Origin: Chryseolinea soli
GTDB taxonomy: Bacteria > Bacteroidota > Bacteroidia > Cytophagales > Cyclobacteriaceae
DNA: 64,000 nt
Assembly: GCF_003589925.1 (NCBI RefSeq)
Contig: NZ_CP032382.1
Coordinates: forward strand, 1,860,001-1,924,000
Direction of reading: 5' to 3'
Shown here: positions 51,936 to 62,131 of the stretch, piece after piece
How the letters are laid out: every line of letters begins with the position of its first letter
Numbering within the stretch: the first letter of the stretch is position 1
Translations under genes and position numbers: made by a program
The notes under the pieces: generated by a model
Told to the model about the DNA's origin: nothing
Seen by the model: the letters and a program-made list of their open reading frames with translations, nothing else
The model's database searches: none

Positions 51936-52385
51936 ATGTCTGGAGTAAATAAAGTGATCTTAGTAGGACGCCTGGGCAAAGACCCGGAAGTTAGAAACCT
52001 TGAAAACGGAGCCACCGTGGCCAACTTCACCATTGCCACGTCGGAAAGCTATAAAGACAAAACCACGGGCGAAAAGAAAGAGATCACCGAATGGCACAAC
52101 ATCGTGCTGTGGCGTGGACTGGCCGAGATCGCTCAAAAATATCTTCACAAAGGCGACATGGTTTTTGTTGAAGGCAAACTCCGCACCCGCTCCTGGGAAA
52201 AGGAAGGTGTGACGCGTTACACGACCGAAGTCGTGGGCGATAACATGACCATGCTCTCCACAAAGGGTGGCAGCGGCTCAGGCGGCGGCTACTCTTCGGG
52301 CTACTCGGGAGCAGAAAGCAACTCTTCCGACAGCTTCCGCGCCAGCGCACCGGCCGACAACAGTACCGACGACCTGCCGTTCTGA
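51936..52385 (+). CDS. ssb: Single-stranded DNA-binding protein
   Basis: 149 residues. OB-fold domain [20 protein letters not shown], with [19 protein letters not shown] and [20 protein letters not shown], then a Gly/Ser-rich flexible linker ([16 protein letters not shown]) and the acidic tip DDLPF that binds partner proteins. Length and layout are normal. It follows mutY by 76 bases and precedes gldE by 22 bases. Confidence 0.97.
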   Translation: MSGVNKVILVGRLGKDPEVRNLENGATVANFTIATSESYKDKTTGEKKEITEWHNIVLWRGLAEIAQKYLHKGDMVFVEGKLRTRSWEKEGVTRYTTEVVGDNMTMLSTKGGSGSGGGYSSGYSGAESNSSDSFRASAPADNSTDDLPF

Positions 52386-52407
52386 TGTTTCACCAACGCT
52401 AACGCTT

Positions 52408-53721
52408 GTGGACGAACCTCCCAGTTACACCCCGATCCTGCTCGATATTTTTTCAGGACTGCACGCCGTGAGCCTGTCCTTTCTGGTGCTGCTCCTTATT
52501 TTGTCGGCGGTGATCTCGGCGTGTGAGGCCGCGTTCTTCACCTTGACGCCCAGCGACCTGGAAGCCTTCCGTCAAAGCGCCGACAAGCGAGACCGCGACG
52601 TGGCCACGCTGCTGAGCAAACCCCGCGTGCTGCTGGTGACCATCCTCATTCTCGACGGGCTGGTGAATGTGTGCCTGATCACGTTCCTGGCGCTGCAGTG
52701 GTGGATCCTGAACGATGCGTATAACCCTACCGTTTGGCACGTGACCCTGACCCTTGTTCCGGCGGCAGCCTTTCTGGCGTTCTTCGGCGAAATTTTCCCA
52801 AAAATGTTGGCCGCTCCCCGCAACAAAGCGATCGCACGCCGTGCCGCGCCTACGTGGAAATTTTTTGCCGCCCTTTGCAAGCCCGTTTCGAGACCTATGC
52901 GAAGAATGACGGTTTTTGTAGAACGTCTTTTTGAACCCCGCACCCAAACGCCCGCACAGGAACTGAACGAAGCCATAGAATTGGCCTCTGCCGATGACGC
53001 GACCTCGGAAGGTGAAAAAGAGATCTTACGGGGCATTGTCAACTTCGGTACGCTCACGGCAAAAGAGATCATGTGTGCACGCCGCGAGATCTCGGCCATC
53101 GACATCGCCAGCAACTTTCATGTGCTGATGGAGCATGTAGAAAAGTCTGGATTTTCGCGTATTCCCGTCTACCGCAATGCGCTCGACACCGTCGAGGGTA
53201 TCCTGTATATAAAGGACCTGCTTCCTTTCCTGGAATTGGATGCGGATTTCAACTGGCAGTCCCTTCTCCGCCCGGTCTTTTCCGTTCCCGAAACCAAAAA
53301 GATCGACGCACTGCTAAAAGATTTCCAGGAGAAACGCGTGCACATTGCCATGGTCGTGGACGAGAACAAAGTGACTTCCGGATTGATCACGATGGAGGAC
53401 ATCATTGAAGAGATCATTGGCGACATCAACGACGAGTTCGACGAAGTGGCCATTCCTTTCCAACGTATTGGCAGGAGGTCATTTATTTTTGAAGGCAAAG
53501 TTTTGCTAACCGATTTTTGCAAGACGCTGGCGATTGCCCCGGGCATTTTCAGCGCGGTGGCCGGAGAAACGGGGACGCTGAGCGGACTGATCCTTTCTTT
53601 GCAAGGGGAGTTGCCGCCGGTAGGGGCACAAATTACCTTTGAACATCTTACCTTTGTTGTCGAATCCATCGACCATAACCGGATAAAACGCGTACGTGTA
53701 CAAGTTCATGAGCAGGCCTAA
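52408..53721 (+). CDS. gldE: Gliding-motility protein GldE (CNNM/CorC-type membrane protein)
   Basis: 437 residues. Three to four membrane helices in the CNNM (DUF21) domain: [38 protein letters not shown] and [20 protein letters not shown]. Two CBS domains follow ([55 protein letters not shown]) and a CorC/HlyC domain near the end. GldE is linked to gliding in Flavobacterium and lies between ssb and gldD there. The start is GTG 52408; the frame reaching back to 52267 overlaps ssb and is rejected. Confidence 0.92.
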   Translation: MDEPPSYTPILLDIFSGLHAVSLSFLVLLLILSAVISACEAAFFTLTPSDLEAFRQSADKRDRDVATLLSKPRVLLVTILILDGLVNVCLITFLALQWWILNDAYNPTVWHVTLTLVPAAAFLAFFGEIFPKMLAAPRNKAIARRAAPTWKFFAALCKPVSRPMRRMTVFVERLFEPRTQTPAQELNEAIELASADDATSEGEKEILRGIVNFGTLTAKEIMCARREISAIDIASNFHVLMEHVEKSGFSRIPVYRNALDTVEGILYIKDLLPFLELDADFNWQSLLRPVFSVPETKKIDALLKDFQEKRVHIAMVVDENKVTSGLITMEDIIEEIIGDINDEFDEVAIPFQRIGRRSFIFEGKVLLTDFCKTLAIAPGIFSAVAGETGTLSGLILSLQGELPPVGAQITFEHLTFVVESIDHNRIKRVRVQVHEQA

Positions 53722-54316
53722 AAAGTTTCGTATCACCCCTTTCACGGCCTGGCTTGTTGCGGGCTTTTTCCTTGGTCTTTTGGGATGCCAACAGGAATAT
53801 CAACCAAAGCCGTTGGGTTATAACCGGCTCATTTTACCCGAACACGAGTACCGGAGCCTGCCGGATTCGTTGCCCTACATGTTCGAGTATTCAAAGCATG
53901 CCACCTTGTTGTCCGACACGTCGCGCATTCGCGAACGGTTTTGGGTGGAGATCTATTATCCTACCATCAAGGCCAACGTGCACATCACGTATAAGCCCAT
54001 TCAAAATCAAAAAATGCTGAAGGAATATCTCGACGATTCCTATACACTCACCGCCAAGCACCAGATCAAAGCCTACGCCATCAACGAAGCGATCACGAAA
54101 ACACCCAGTGGAAAAACGGCGGTCATTGCCGAGTTGGAGGGGGAGGTGCCCAGCCAATTTCAATTCACCGTGACCGACTCCACGAAGAATTTTATGCGCG
54201 GGGCGTTGTATTTCAACACAAAAGTGGCCAACGATTCGCTGGCGCCCGCCATCGAGTTTATGAAAAAAGACATCATGCACCTGATCAACACCTTGGCGTG
54301 GAAACAGGGCAAATAG
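53708..54316 (+). CDS. gldD: Gliding-motility lipoprotein GldD
   Basis: 202 residues. Lipoprotein signal ([14 protein letters not shown], lipobox LLGC). The body has [35 protein letters not shown] and [20 protein letters not shown], which are typical of GldD. GldD is needed for gliding and T9SS function in Flavobacterium, probably at the outer membrane. Start ATG 53708 overlaps the gldE end by 14 bases, indicating coupled translation. It closes the mutY-ssb-gldE-gldD run. Confidence 0.92.
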   Translation: MSRPKKFRITPFTAWLVAGFFLGLLGCQQEYQPKPLGYNRLILPEHEYRSLPDSLPYMFEYSKHATLLSDTSRIRERFWVEIYYPTIKANVHITYKPIQNQKMLKEYLDDSYTLTAKHQIKAYAINEAITKTPSGKTAVIAELEGEVPSQFQFTVTDSTKNFMRGALYFNTKVANDSLAPAIEFMKKDIMHLINTLAWKQGK

Positions 54317-54441
54317 CACCCTGGTTTGGGCTGGTTCATGATCGCCGTGTGTCCCCGTTCTAATTACATCGCAACGCTTGGAGGCTGCCAACCCAAATCA
54401 TAATTTGCGGCCATAACTCATTTTCCTAACTCTATCATTTT

Positions 54442-55800
54442 ATGGTGAAAGAATATATTGCGTCAAACAAAGACCGTTTCCTGTCAGAGCTTTTCGACTG
54501 GCTTCGCATTCCTTCTGTGAGTGCCGACAGCCGTCACAAAGGCGACGTGCGCAAGGCAGCGGAATTCCTGCGCGAAAAATTTTCGCAGGCCGGTGTCGAC
54601 AAAGTAGAGATCTGTGAAACAAAAGGTCACCCCATTGTCTTTGCCGAAAAGATTGTCAACCCCGCACTGCCCACCGTGTTGGTGTACGGCCACTACGACG
54701 TGCAGCCACCCGATCCGTTGAATCTGTGGACCTCGCCTCCCTTCGAACCCGTGATCAAAGACGACAAGATCTACGCCCGCGGCGCATGCGACGACAAGGG
54801 CCAGGTCTACATGCACGTGAAAGCATTCGAGACCATGATGAAACTGAACCTGCTGCCCTGCAACGTCAAGTTCATGGTGGAAGGTGAAGAAGAAGTGGGA
54901 TCCGACAATCTCGGAACGTTCGTAAAAGAAAATAAGGCCAAGCTCAAAGCCGACATCATTCTCATTTCCGACACGGCCCTCATCTCGCTGGAACATCCCT
55001 CCATCACCACGGGCTTGCGCGGACTAAGCTACATGGAAGTGGAAGTGACAGGCCCAAATCGCGACTTGCACTCGGGTGTATACGGCGGCGCCGTTGCCAA
55101 CCCCGTGAATGTGCTGTGCAGCATGATCGACGCCTTGCACGACGAAAACGGCCGGATCACCATTCCCGGCTTTTATGACAAAGTTGCCGAGCTGACGGCC
55201 GCCCAACGCAAAGCACTCAACGATGCACCATTCGACCTGGAGGAATATAAACACGAGCTTGGCATTACCGAAATAAAAGGAGAGAAGGGCTATACCACAC
55301 TGGAACGCACCGGCGTGCGACCCACGCTCGACGTGAACGGCATTTGGGGTGGCTACACCGGCGAAGGGGCCAAGACCGTATTGCCTTCGAAAGCCCACGC
55401 AAAAATTTCCATGCGCCTCGTGCCCAACCAGGTTAGCACAGAGATCACGGAGCTCTTCACAAAACATTTCCAATCGCTCGCGCCAAAATACGTTACGGTG
55501 AAAGTCATGGCCCATCACGGGGGCGAGCCTGCGGTGACGTCGACAGATTCGCCGGCCTATCAAGCCGCGAGCCGTGCCTTCGAAGATGTCTTTGGAAAAA
55601 CGCCGATCCCAACACGCGACGGGGGAAGCATTCCCATCGTGGCGTTGTTCAAAAAAGAATTGGGATTAGACACGGTGTTGTTGGGCTTTGGGTTTGACAC
55701 CGACGCCATTCACTCGCCCAACGAACATTATGGCGTGAAGAATTTTGTGATGGGTATCGAGACGATCGTGTCGTTCTACAAGCATTTCGTGAAGAAGTGA
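54442..55800 (+). CDS. M20 dipeptidase
   Basis: 452 residues, cytosolic (no signal peptide). Metal-site motifs: VYGHYDVQPPDPLNLW (first His/Asp), ARGACDDKGQVYMHVK, and VEGEEEVGSDNLG with the bridging Glu. The lid or dimerisation domain spans about 190-370 (DLHSGVYGGAVANPVNV). It belongs to the PepV/CNDP-like M20A group that cleaves dipeptides and beta-Ala-type substrates. The specificity cannot be told. The stop is next to the stop of the converging histidine kinase gene. Confidence 0.92.
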   Translation: MVKEYIASNKDRFLSELFDWLRIPSVSADSRHKGDVRKAAEFLREKFSQAGVDKVEICETKGHPIVFAEKIVNPALPTVLVYGHYDVQPPDPLNLWTSPPFEPVIKDDKIYARGACDDKGQVYMHVKAFETMMKLNLLPCNVKFMVEGEEEVGSDNLGTFVKENKAKLKADIILISDTALISLEHPSITTGLRGLSYMEVEVTGPNRDLHSGVYGGAVANPVNVLCSMIDALHDENGRITIPGFYDKVAELTAAQRKALNDAPFDLEEYKHELGITEIKGEKGYTTLERTGVRPTLDVNGIWGGYTGEGAKTVLPSKAHAKISMRLVPNQVSTEITELFTKHFQSLAPKYVTVKVMAHHGGEPAVTSTDSPAYQAASRAFEDVFGKTPIPTRDGGSIPIVALFKKELGLDTVLLGFGFDTDAIHSPNEHYGVKNFVMGIETIVSFYKHFVKK

Positions 55801-56997
55801 TCAATACTGTTTGATCATGCTGAGGGGGAGAGAGAAATAGAACCGGGAGCCTTTCCCGTGTTCACTCTCCACCCAGATTTTACCGTGCATTTTTTCCACT
55901 ACTTCCTTGCAGACCTGCAGGCCAAGTCCTGAACCTTTTTCGCCGTTTGTGCCGGCGGTGCTTTTTCGCTTCTCCCAATCAAACAGTCCTTCGAGTGTTG
56001 TCGTGGTCATGCCTGCGCCGGTGTCCTCCAGGCAAATCACGGCTTCCATTGTTTCGCTTTTCGCGGAGAGGGTGATCTTGCCGTTTTGGGTAAACTTGTT
56101 TGCGTTGTGCACCAGGTTTCGGATCACAAAGCGCACCATGTTGGGATCGGCCCACACCTGGATCTCGTCGTGGATGGTGTTGACAAAACGGTTTCCTTTT
56201 TCGGCAAAGTAGTCGTAGCTCACCATCTCATCGGTAAACAAAACTTTCAAATCGATCAGCTGCCACTGCGGGCCGCCGCCGTTGAATTGGGTGGAGGCCC
56301 ATTGCATGAGGTTGTTGAAAAGAACATTGGCGGATCCCAGCGACTTGCCAATCGTGTTGATCATGGAAGTAAATTCAGCGGGGGTCAGGGCCTCTGCTTT
56401 TGCCAGGCCGACAACACTCTCGAGGCTTTGCATAGGGCTTCGCAGATCATGGCCAATGATGGAAAGCATCTTGCTGTTTGCCGCGTTGAGGCGTTTCAAT
56501 TCTTTTACCGTAGCGCGCAGTTCGAGTTGTTTCATCACTTGTTTGGCCAGGATCTTCAAACCAAAGATCTGTTTCTGGGTAAGTTCTTTTGGTTTCCGGT
56601 CGATGACACAAAGTGTTCCCAGTTTAAAGCCTTCGGCGGTGATGAGTGGCATGCCGGCATAGAAGCGAATGTCGGGGCTTCCGGTCACCAGGGGGTTATC
56701 GCGGAAACGCGCATCGGCGGTGGCATCGTGAACGGCCATGATATCGTCCTGGTGGATGGCATAGGCGCAAAAGGCTATGTCGCGAGGTGTTTCGTGTTTG
56801 TCGATGCCGTGGCGGGCTTTGAACCATTGCCGATCGGAGTCGATGAGGCTTACCAGCGAAATCGGCGTTTCGCAAAGTTGGGAGGCGAGCTCGACGATGT
56901 CGTCGAAATCTTTTTCTGCGGCGGTGTCTAAGATGTCGTAGTAGTGCAAAGCCTGCAGGCGCAAGCTTTCATTTTCGGGTTTGTGTGGAACAGTCAT
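55801..56997 (-). CDS. GAF-domain sensor histidine kinase
   Basis: 398 residues, soluble. A GAF domain covers residues 20-165 (DDIVELASQLCETPISLVSL, FYAGMPLITAEGFKLGTLCV). HisKA phospho-acceptor: LSIIGHDLRSPMQSLESVVG. HATPase: VRFVIRNLVHNANKFTQ, LEDTGAGMTTTTLEGLF and KGSGLGLQVCKEVVEKMHG. The opening ENESLRLQALHYYDILDTAA is common to this type. No response regulator is nearby. The ATG at 56997 is used; the longer frame adds nine residues from upstream. Confidence 0.92.
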   Translation of the reverse strand: MTVPHKPENESLRLQALHYYDILDTAAEKDFDDIVELASQLCETPISLVSLIDSDRQWFKARHGIDKHETPRDIAFCAYAIHQDDIMAVHDATADARFRDNPLVTGSPDIRFYAGMPLITAEGFKLGTLCVIDRKPKELTQKQIFGLKILAKQVMKQLELRATVKELKRLNAANSKMLSIIGHDLRSPMQSLESVVGLAKAEALTPAEFTSMINTIGKSLGSANVLFNNLMQWASTQFNGGGPQWQLIDLKVLFTDEMVSYDYFAEKGNRFVNTIHDEIQVWADPNMVRFVIRNLVHNANKFTQNGKITLSAKSETMEAVICLEDTGAGMTTTTLEGLFDWEKRKSTAGTNGEKGSGLGLQVCKEVVEKMHGKIWVESEHGKGSRFYFSLPLSMIKQY

Positions 56998-57086
56998 GAA
57001 AGAGGGTAATCGGGTCCGATACAAAGTTAAACCCTGGATTTTCCGGCAGACAGCAAAAATCAGATCAACGGCAGAAATGTAATTTT

Positions 57087-58142
57087 TCAGAACAAACTCA
57101 AGTTTCCTCCTTTGCGGAATTTGGTGAGATCGAGCGCGGGCATAGACCGGTCTTTGAAATATTTTCTTTTTGCTGTGCGATGCAATTGGTGGATGGCTTC
57201 GGCAAAATTGCCTTCACCGCTCATGCGTCGTCCAAACTGTGAATCGTTCACATTTCCACCGTGCATGGAACAGATCTGGTGCCACACTTTCTCAAAACGG
57301 TCTGGAAAATTTTTACGCAGCCAATCCTCAAAGATATTGCCGATTGCGCCATTGAGCCGCACGATCGTCATCCCTGCCGACAATGCGCCATGATCGGCCG
57401 CTGCCTTCAAAACTTGTGGAATTTCATGATGGTTAAGACCCGGAATGATGGGTGCATTCATAACGCTTACGGGTACATTCGCTTTGGCAAGTTCCTCGAT
57501 GGTCTTCAATCGCTTTATGGCACTGGCCGTTCGGGGCTCCATGATGCGACGCAGCGATTCATCGAGTGTTGTGATGGAAATGTAAACATGGACGAGGTGG
57601 TCCTTTGCCAAATCGGTCAACAAGTCCAAGTCTCGCAACACGAGACTGTTTTTGGTAATCATTCCCAAAGGATGGCGATACTGCGCAAAGATCTTCAACA
57701 AACTCCGTGTGATCTCCAGTTTCTTTTCGATGGGTTGATAGCAGTCGGTATTGCCACTCACGCTGATCGGCACCGGGTCCCAGTTCGGATTGAGAATAAA
57801 TTTCTCAAGCAGCGACGCCGCGTTCTTTTTCACAACGATCTTCGATTCGAAATCCAGACCTGCGCTGAATCCCCAATACTCATGCGTGTTCCTGGCATAG
57901 CAATAAATGCACCCATGCTCGCAGCCCTGGTAGGGGTTGAGCGAATAGGCCAGCCCCAGGTCAGGGCTGTTCACTTTGTTCACGATGGTTTTGGCCGTTT
58001 CGAAGAACACCTGTGTTTGGGGTGCGCTGAGCAAAGGCTCGTCGAGGCCTTCAATATGTTCTTCTACATACTGGGCCTTCAGAAATTTATTTTCTGTTTT
58101 TATTTGGGCGCCACGCCCTTTAAAATAATCCTCCTCCTCCAT
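57087..58142 (-). CDS. Radical SAM protein, PA0069/SplB-related
   Basis: 351 residues. The radical-SAM cluster motif is GCEHGCIYCYARNTHEYWGF (C-x3-C-x2-C), followed by the characteristic SAGLDFESKIVVKKNA. Later: VSGNTDCYQPIEKKLEITRS, KNSLVLRDLDLLTDLAKD, and NAPIIPGLNHHEIPQVLKAA. The family is uniformly uncharacterised (sometimes named Rv2578c or PA0069); spore photolyase is a distant relative. It stands alone; possible roles in DNA or RNA repair are inference only. Confidence 0.88.
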   Translation of the reverse strand: MEEEDYFKGRGAQIKTENKFLKAQYVEEHIEGLDEPLLSAPQTQVFFETAKTIVNKVNSPDLGLAYSLNPYQGCEHGCIYCYARNTHEYWGFSAGLDFESKIVVKKNAASLLEKFILNPNWDPVPISVSGNTDCYQPIEKKLEITRSLLKIFAQYRHPLGMITKNSLVLRDLDLLTDLAKDHLVHVYISITTLDESLRRIMEPRTASAIKRLKTIEELAKANVPVSVMNAPIIPGLNHHEIPQVLKAAADHGALSAGMTIVRLNGAIGNIFEDWLRKNFPDRFEKVWHQICSMHGGNVNDSQFGRRMSGEGNFAEAIHQLHRTAKRKYFKDRSMPALDLTKFRKGGNLSLF

Positions 58143-58258
58143 AGCGCCTAACTAATTTATTTAGTTGTAGTCTCTAACAATATTAGTATTGTGTTTCGGA
58201 CCCTGCAACCTTTTGGGGAGGATTTTTTTCTGATATTTGATGTGGAATCCTCTACTGC

Positions 58259-59125
58259 GTGCTGGCCTACCAATCCACTCCCCTTGTTGAAATTCACGAT
58301 CCCGCTTTTGCCGAAGCCGGCATCCGCGTTATGTTGAAACGAGAGGATTTGAATCATCCCTACGTATCCGGCAACAAGTGGTGGAAGTTGAAATACAACC
58401 TTGAAAAAGTTTTTCAGCATCCTTCAAAAACGCTGCTCACCTTCGGCGGGGCGTATTCAAATCATTTGTATGCCGCAGCGGCGGCTTGTCACGAGCTTGG
58501 CTTTCGATCCATCGGCGTTGTCCGGGGCGAAGAGCATCCTCTTTTGAACGACACTTTGCAATTTGCAAAAGACCGGGGCATGCAACTGCACTATGTCTCG
58601 CGCGAATCCTACCGTCATAAAACAGAAGCCGATTTCATTGAAACCCTCGAGAAAGAATTTAGTTCATTTGTTTTGGTGCCGGAAGGAGGCAGCAACGAAG
58701 AAGCGGTGCAGGGTGCTTCCGAATTTGCTGCGTCGCTCGATCCATCATTCGATTATCTCTGCTGCCCGGTAGGGACAGGTGGTACGCTGGCCGGTCTCAT
58801 CCGTGGCTATCCTCCAACAAAAACAGTACTGGGATTTTCTGCGTTGAAAGGCGCCTATGGAATGGCCGAAGAAATACAGCGATGGTGCCCCAGCAAAACA
58901 AATTGGCAACTCATCACGGATTATCACTTTGGAGGCTACGCCAAATTCACACCCGACCTGCTGCAATTCATAGTTCAGTTCAAAGAGGATCATGGCGTAC
59001 CCCTTGAACCTATCTACACCGGCAAAATGATGTCGGGCATTTTCGATCTCATAAAACAAGGATTTTTCAAGAGAGGCTCCACGCTATTGGCCATTCATAC
59101 GGGCGGTCTCCAGGGTAAATATTAA
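58259..59125 (+). CDS. ACC deaminase / D-cysteine desulfhydrase family PLP enzyme
   Basis: 288 residues, fold type II PLP enzyme. The PLP Lys is in NHPYVSGNKWWKLKYNLEK, with the preceding MLKREDLNHP. The substrate loop TFGGAYSNHLYAAAAACHE and the Gly-rich PVGTGGTLAGLIRGY (phosphate binding) are clear. Which reaction it performs, 1-aminocyclopropane carboxylate or D-cysteine, cannot be decided; D-Cys desulfhydrase is the more frequent. The start is GTG 58259. It is divergent from the radical SAM gene. Confidence 0.88.
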   Translation: MLAYQSTPLVEIHDPAFAEAGIRVMLKREDLNHPYVSGNKWWKLKYNLEKVFQHPSKTLLTFGGAYSNHLYAAAAACHELGFRSIGVVRGEEHPLLNDTLQFAKDRGMQLHYVSRESYRHKTEADFIETLEKEFSSFVLVPEGGSNEEAVQGASEFAASLDPSFDYLCCPVGTGGTLAGLIRGYPPTKTVLGFSALKGAYGMAEEIQRWCPSKTNWQLITDYHFGGYAKFTPDLLQFIVQFKEDHGVPLEPIYTGKMMSGIFDLIKQGFFKRGSTLLAIHTGGLQGKY

Positions 59126-59153
59126 AGGCCGGTTGGATTTGGATGGACGCCGA

Positions 59154-59738
59154 TCACGCCACTGCCTCCTGGAGTTTAAACTCCTCATACACCTTCCACA
59201 CCCGTCCATCATGTTTGAGCAACGCCATCTTATCCGCCACAAATTCAGCTTCAAAATTCTTCTGCTGAAACTCTTCCCAAGCACGCTGGTAGTTGGGCTT
59301 CTTTAGATCCCGAAAAGCCAGGGTCACATGCGGATGGAACGGTAGCTCCTTGTAGTTGGCATTGAAAAGATTCAACACCCTTTTGCAAAACCGGTGAAGG
59401 CTCTTTTGCAGGTTGTCGAGCTCCTGGCTCAGCACCACATTTATAAAAATGACCCGGGGCGGAAACGAAGAGAAGTTCTCCAGCTTGACCGGCACGGCCG
59501 GGGTGTTGCGCGAAAAATGAAGGAGCTGATCTCTCAGTTCATCCTCTTCCCTTTCTTTCCATTTGAAGGGCATGTGCAATGTGATGTGGGGTGGCGAATT
59601 GAGCGAGGCCTTGCTGTTGTAGTGCGTTTTGAAATACTCCTTCTGTTCCAACGCAACTTCATAAATAGGGGCGGGAGGAATAATGGCTATGAAATAGAGC
59701 TTTTCTTCTTTGGAGTCATCAACTATGGGCCGCCGCAT
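59154..59738 (-). CDS. 2'-5' RNA ligase-family protein
   Basis: 194 residues, 2H phosphoesterase fold. The two catalytic HxT/S motifs are PPHITLHMPFKWKE and FHPHVTLAFRDLKK. It belongs to the LigT/CPDase group that opens or forms 2',5' or cyclic phosphodiesters in RNA; bacterial members are mostly untested. It converges with the ACC deaminase-type gene (28 bases apart) and is divergent from fumC. Confidence 0.85.
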   Translation of the reverse strand: MRRPIVDDSKEEKLYFIAIIPPAPIYEVALEQKEYFKTHYNSKASLNSPPHITLHMPFKWKEREEDELRDQLLHFSRNTPAVPVKLENFSSFPPRVIFINVVLSQELDNLQKSLHRFCKRVLNLFNANYKELPFHPHVTLAFRDLKKPNYQRAWEEFQQKNFEAEFVADKMALLKHDGRVWKVYEEFKLQEAVA

Positions 59739-59896
59739 AGAGGCTAAAGATACGAATTCGCTGGAGCCATCCCAAATGTGAAAGGCGGCCGGCCCTTTTG
59801 AAAGGGCAATTTCTTATGCGTGTCCGAGCCTTGAATCGAAATAAATGGTCCTTTGCTTTAAATTGACCGGAATAGATTTTCTTTTTAACCTTTTCC

Positions 59897-59904
59897 TATT
59901 TTTG
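59897..59904 (+). promoter_or_regulatory. Possible -7 promoter element of fumC
   Basis: TATTTTTG fits TAnnTTTG, 20 bases before the fumC ATG. The -33 position holds only T-rich sequence, not an exact TTTG, so the call is moderate. Confidence 0.4.
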
Positions 59905-59924
59905 CCCTCAAATTTAAAAACGCT

Positions 59925-61322
59925 ATGAATTATCGCATCGAGAAAGATACCATGGGCGAGGTGAAGGTGCCTTCCGACAAATACTGGGGCGCACAAACGG
60001 AACGTTCCCGCAACAATTTCAAGATCGGCCCCGAGGCCAGCATGCCCAAGGAGATCATTTATGCTTTTGCCTATCTCAAAAAGGCTGCCGCCCAGGCCAA
60101 CCACGAACTGGGTCTGCTCGCGGCCGACAAGAAAGATCTCATCGGCAAAGTCTGCGACGAGATCCTGGCCGGCAAACTCGATGCGGAATTTCCCCTGGTG
60201 ATCTGGCAAACCGGCTCGGGCACACAAAGCAACATGAACGTAAACGAGGTCATTGCCTACCGTGCCCATGTGATCCACGGCGGAAAGCTGGAAGACGAAA
60301 AGAAGGTGCTTCATCCCAACGACGACGTGAACAAATCACAATCGTCTAACGACACCTTCCCCACGGCCATGCACATTGCGGCCTACAAGCAAGTGACCGA
60401 GATCACCCTGCCCGGCATACAGAAACTGCGCGACACGCTGGCCAAGAAGTCGGCCGAGTATAAGAACATTGTGAAGACTGGCCGCACCCACTTCATGGAT
60501 GCCACCCCGCTCACCCTGGGTCAGGAATTCTCCGGCTATGTTCAGCAACTGGACAATGGTATGCGCGCCTTAAGGAATGCATTGGAAATGGTGCGTGAAC
60601 TTGCCTTGGGAGGAACCGCCGTGGGCACAGGCCTGAATACCCCGAAGGGCTACGATGTGCTCGTGGCTAAAAAAATCGCCGACCTCACCAAGTATCCCTT
60701 TATCACTGCCCCCAACAAGTTTGAAGCCCTGGCCGGCCACGATGCCATGGTAGAATTGTCTGGTGCCTTGAAGCGGGTGGCCGTAAGCCTCATGAAGATC
60801 GGCAACGACATTCGTATGCTTAGCTCCGGTCCGCGGTCGGGCATCGGCGAGCTCGTCATCCCCGATAACGAACCCGGCTCGTCCATCATGCCCGGCAAGG
60901 TTAACCCAACCCAACCCGAAGCACTCACCATGGTGTGTGCGCAGGTGATGGGCAACGACGTCGCGGTTTCCATCGGTGGGGCAACCGGCCACTTCGAGCT
61001 CAACGTGTTCAAGCCCGTCATTGCCGCCAACGTTTTGCAGTCGGCCCGCCTCCTGGGCGATGCCTGTGTGTCGTTTAATGAGAAGTGCGCAGAGGGGATC
61101 GAGCCCAACTATGCCATCATCAAGCAGCACATGGAGAACTCGCTCATGTTGGTGACGGCCCTCAACCCCCACATCGGCTATGAGAATGCGGCGAAGATTG
61201 CCAAGAAGGCCCACAAGGAAAACAAGACCCTGCGCGAGGCCGCTGTCGAGTTAGGATTGTTGACGTCGGCCCAGTTCGATGAGTGGGTAAGACCCGAGAA
61301 AATGGTAGGCAGCTTGGACTAG
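59925..61322 (+). CDS. fumC: Class II fumarate hydratase
   Basis: 465 residues. FumC interconverts fumarate and malate in the TCA cycle without an Fe-S cluster. Motifs: [20 protein letters not shown] at the start, [28 protein letters not shown] and the family signature [20 protein letters not shown]. The catalytic His lies in [11 protein letters not shown]. Full length. Single-gene unit by spacing. Confidence 0.97.
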   Translation: MNYRIEKDTMGEVKVPSDKYWGAQTERSRNNFKIGPEASMPKEIIYAFAYLKKAAAQANHELGLLAADKKDLIGKVCDEILAGKLDAEFPLVIWQTGSGTQSNMNVNEVIAYRAHVIHGGKLEDEKKVLHPNDDVNKSQSSNDTFPTAMHIAAYKQVTEITLPGIQKLRDTLAKKSAEYKNIVKTGRTHFMDATPLTLGQEFSGYVQQLDNGMRALRNALEMVRELALGGTAVGTGLNTPKGYDVLVAKKIADLTKYPFITAPNKFEALAGHDAMVELSGALKRVAVSLMKIGNDIRMLSSGPRSGIGELVIPDNEPGSSIMPGKVNPTQPEALTMVCAQVMGNDVAVSIGGATGHFELNVFKPVIAANVLQSARLLGDACVSFNEKCAEGIEPNYAIIKQHMENSLMLVTALNPHIGYENAAKIAKKAHKENKTLREAAVELGLLTSAQFDEWVRPEKMVGSLD

Positions 61323-61378
61323 GTTGAACATATTTCCAAAATTATCGTACCTTTAATTTGATTTTAACCAATCCGAGA

Positions 61379-62014
61379 ATGAAAAAAGGAATCATACTAT
61401 TCTTCTGCCTCGCGTTGATGATTGCTTCGACGCAGACCTTTGCACAGCTCTCTAAAAAGGAGAAGAAAGAATGGAAGAAAAAAGCCAAGGAGTATGGCAA
61501 GAACCCCGCCAACCTGAAGCAACTCATCGAGGACAAACAGACCGCCGACAACACGGTGAGCTCCCTCAACCAGAAAGTCACCCAGATGCAGTCTTCCATC
61601 AGCGATAAGGATGCGAAGATCGCCGAGCTGGAAGATCAGCTCACACAGCTGAGAGGCCAACTCACTTCCACCAAGGCCGAACTGGCCGCCCTGAAGGAAG
61701 CCCCGGTGGTGAACTCCATGGACTTCTCGAAAGGTGTGGTCTTCAAGGTGCAGATCGGCGCCTTCAAGAATAAGAACCTGCAGAAGTATTTCGACAACAA
61801 CCCCAACTTCGGTGGCGAAGCCAAAGACGGCGAGCCGCAAAAGTTGACCATCGGCATCTTCCGCGACTACTGGGAGGCCGATACGTTCAAGAAATACATG
61901 CGCGAAATGGGTGTAAAAGATGCCTGGATCGTGCCCTACAAGGATGGCCAACGCGTCGAGATCAAAGACGTGCTGGAAGGCGTAGTGGGCGACAAGCCGG
62001 CTGCCGGCAAATAA
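61379..62014 (+). CDS. Exported coiled-coil protein with SPOR-like domain
   Basis: 211 residues. Signal peptide (MKKGIILFFCLALMIASTQT, FAQ). A basic stretch LSKKEKKEWKKKAKEYGKNP is followed by a long coiled coil (residues 45-105: DNTVSSLNQKVTQMQSSI, IAELEDQLTQLRGQLTST). The C-terminal part, VFKVQIGAFKNKNLQKYFDN through IGIFRDYWEADTFKKYMREM to DAWIVPYKDGQRVEI, is a SPOR-type fold, which binds denuded peptidoglycan glycans. It may sit in the periplasm at the division site or outer membrane. Start ATG 61379. Confidence 0.82.
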   Translation: MKKGIILFFCLALMIASTQTFAQLSKKEKKEWKKKAKEYGKNPANLKQLIEDKQTADNTVSSLNQKVTQMQSSISDKDAKIAELEDQLTQLRGQLTSTKAELAALKEAPVVNSMDFSKGVVFKVQIGAFKNKNLQKYFDNNPNFGGEAKDGEPQKLTIGIFRDYWEADTFKKYMREMGVKDAWIVPYKDGQRVEIKDVLEGVVGDKPAAGK

Positions 62015-62039
62015 GCTGACCTTCAAATTATTAAATGCC

Positions 62040-62075
62040 AAAGCAGTGCGGATTCGCACTGCTTTCTTTATTTCT
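62040..62075 (+). terminator. Terminator of the SPOR-like protein gene
   Basis: AAAGCAGTGCG (62040-62050) pairs perfectly with CGCACTGCTTT (62055-62065), GATT loop, then CTTTATTTC. Confidence 0.92.
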
Positions 62076-62131
62076 CCGGATTCGCGCCGAAACTAATTTT
62101 CTTAAGAAGAATACTGGATTATTTTTGTGAG

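Noticed and set aside
59792..59807. Hairpin GCCCTT-TTGA-AAGGGC as a terminator
   Set aside because: Short stem and no T-run; no gene clearly ends there.
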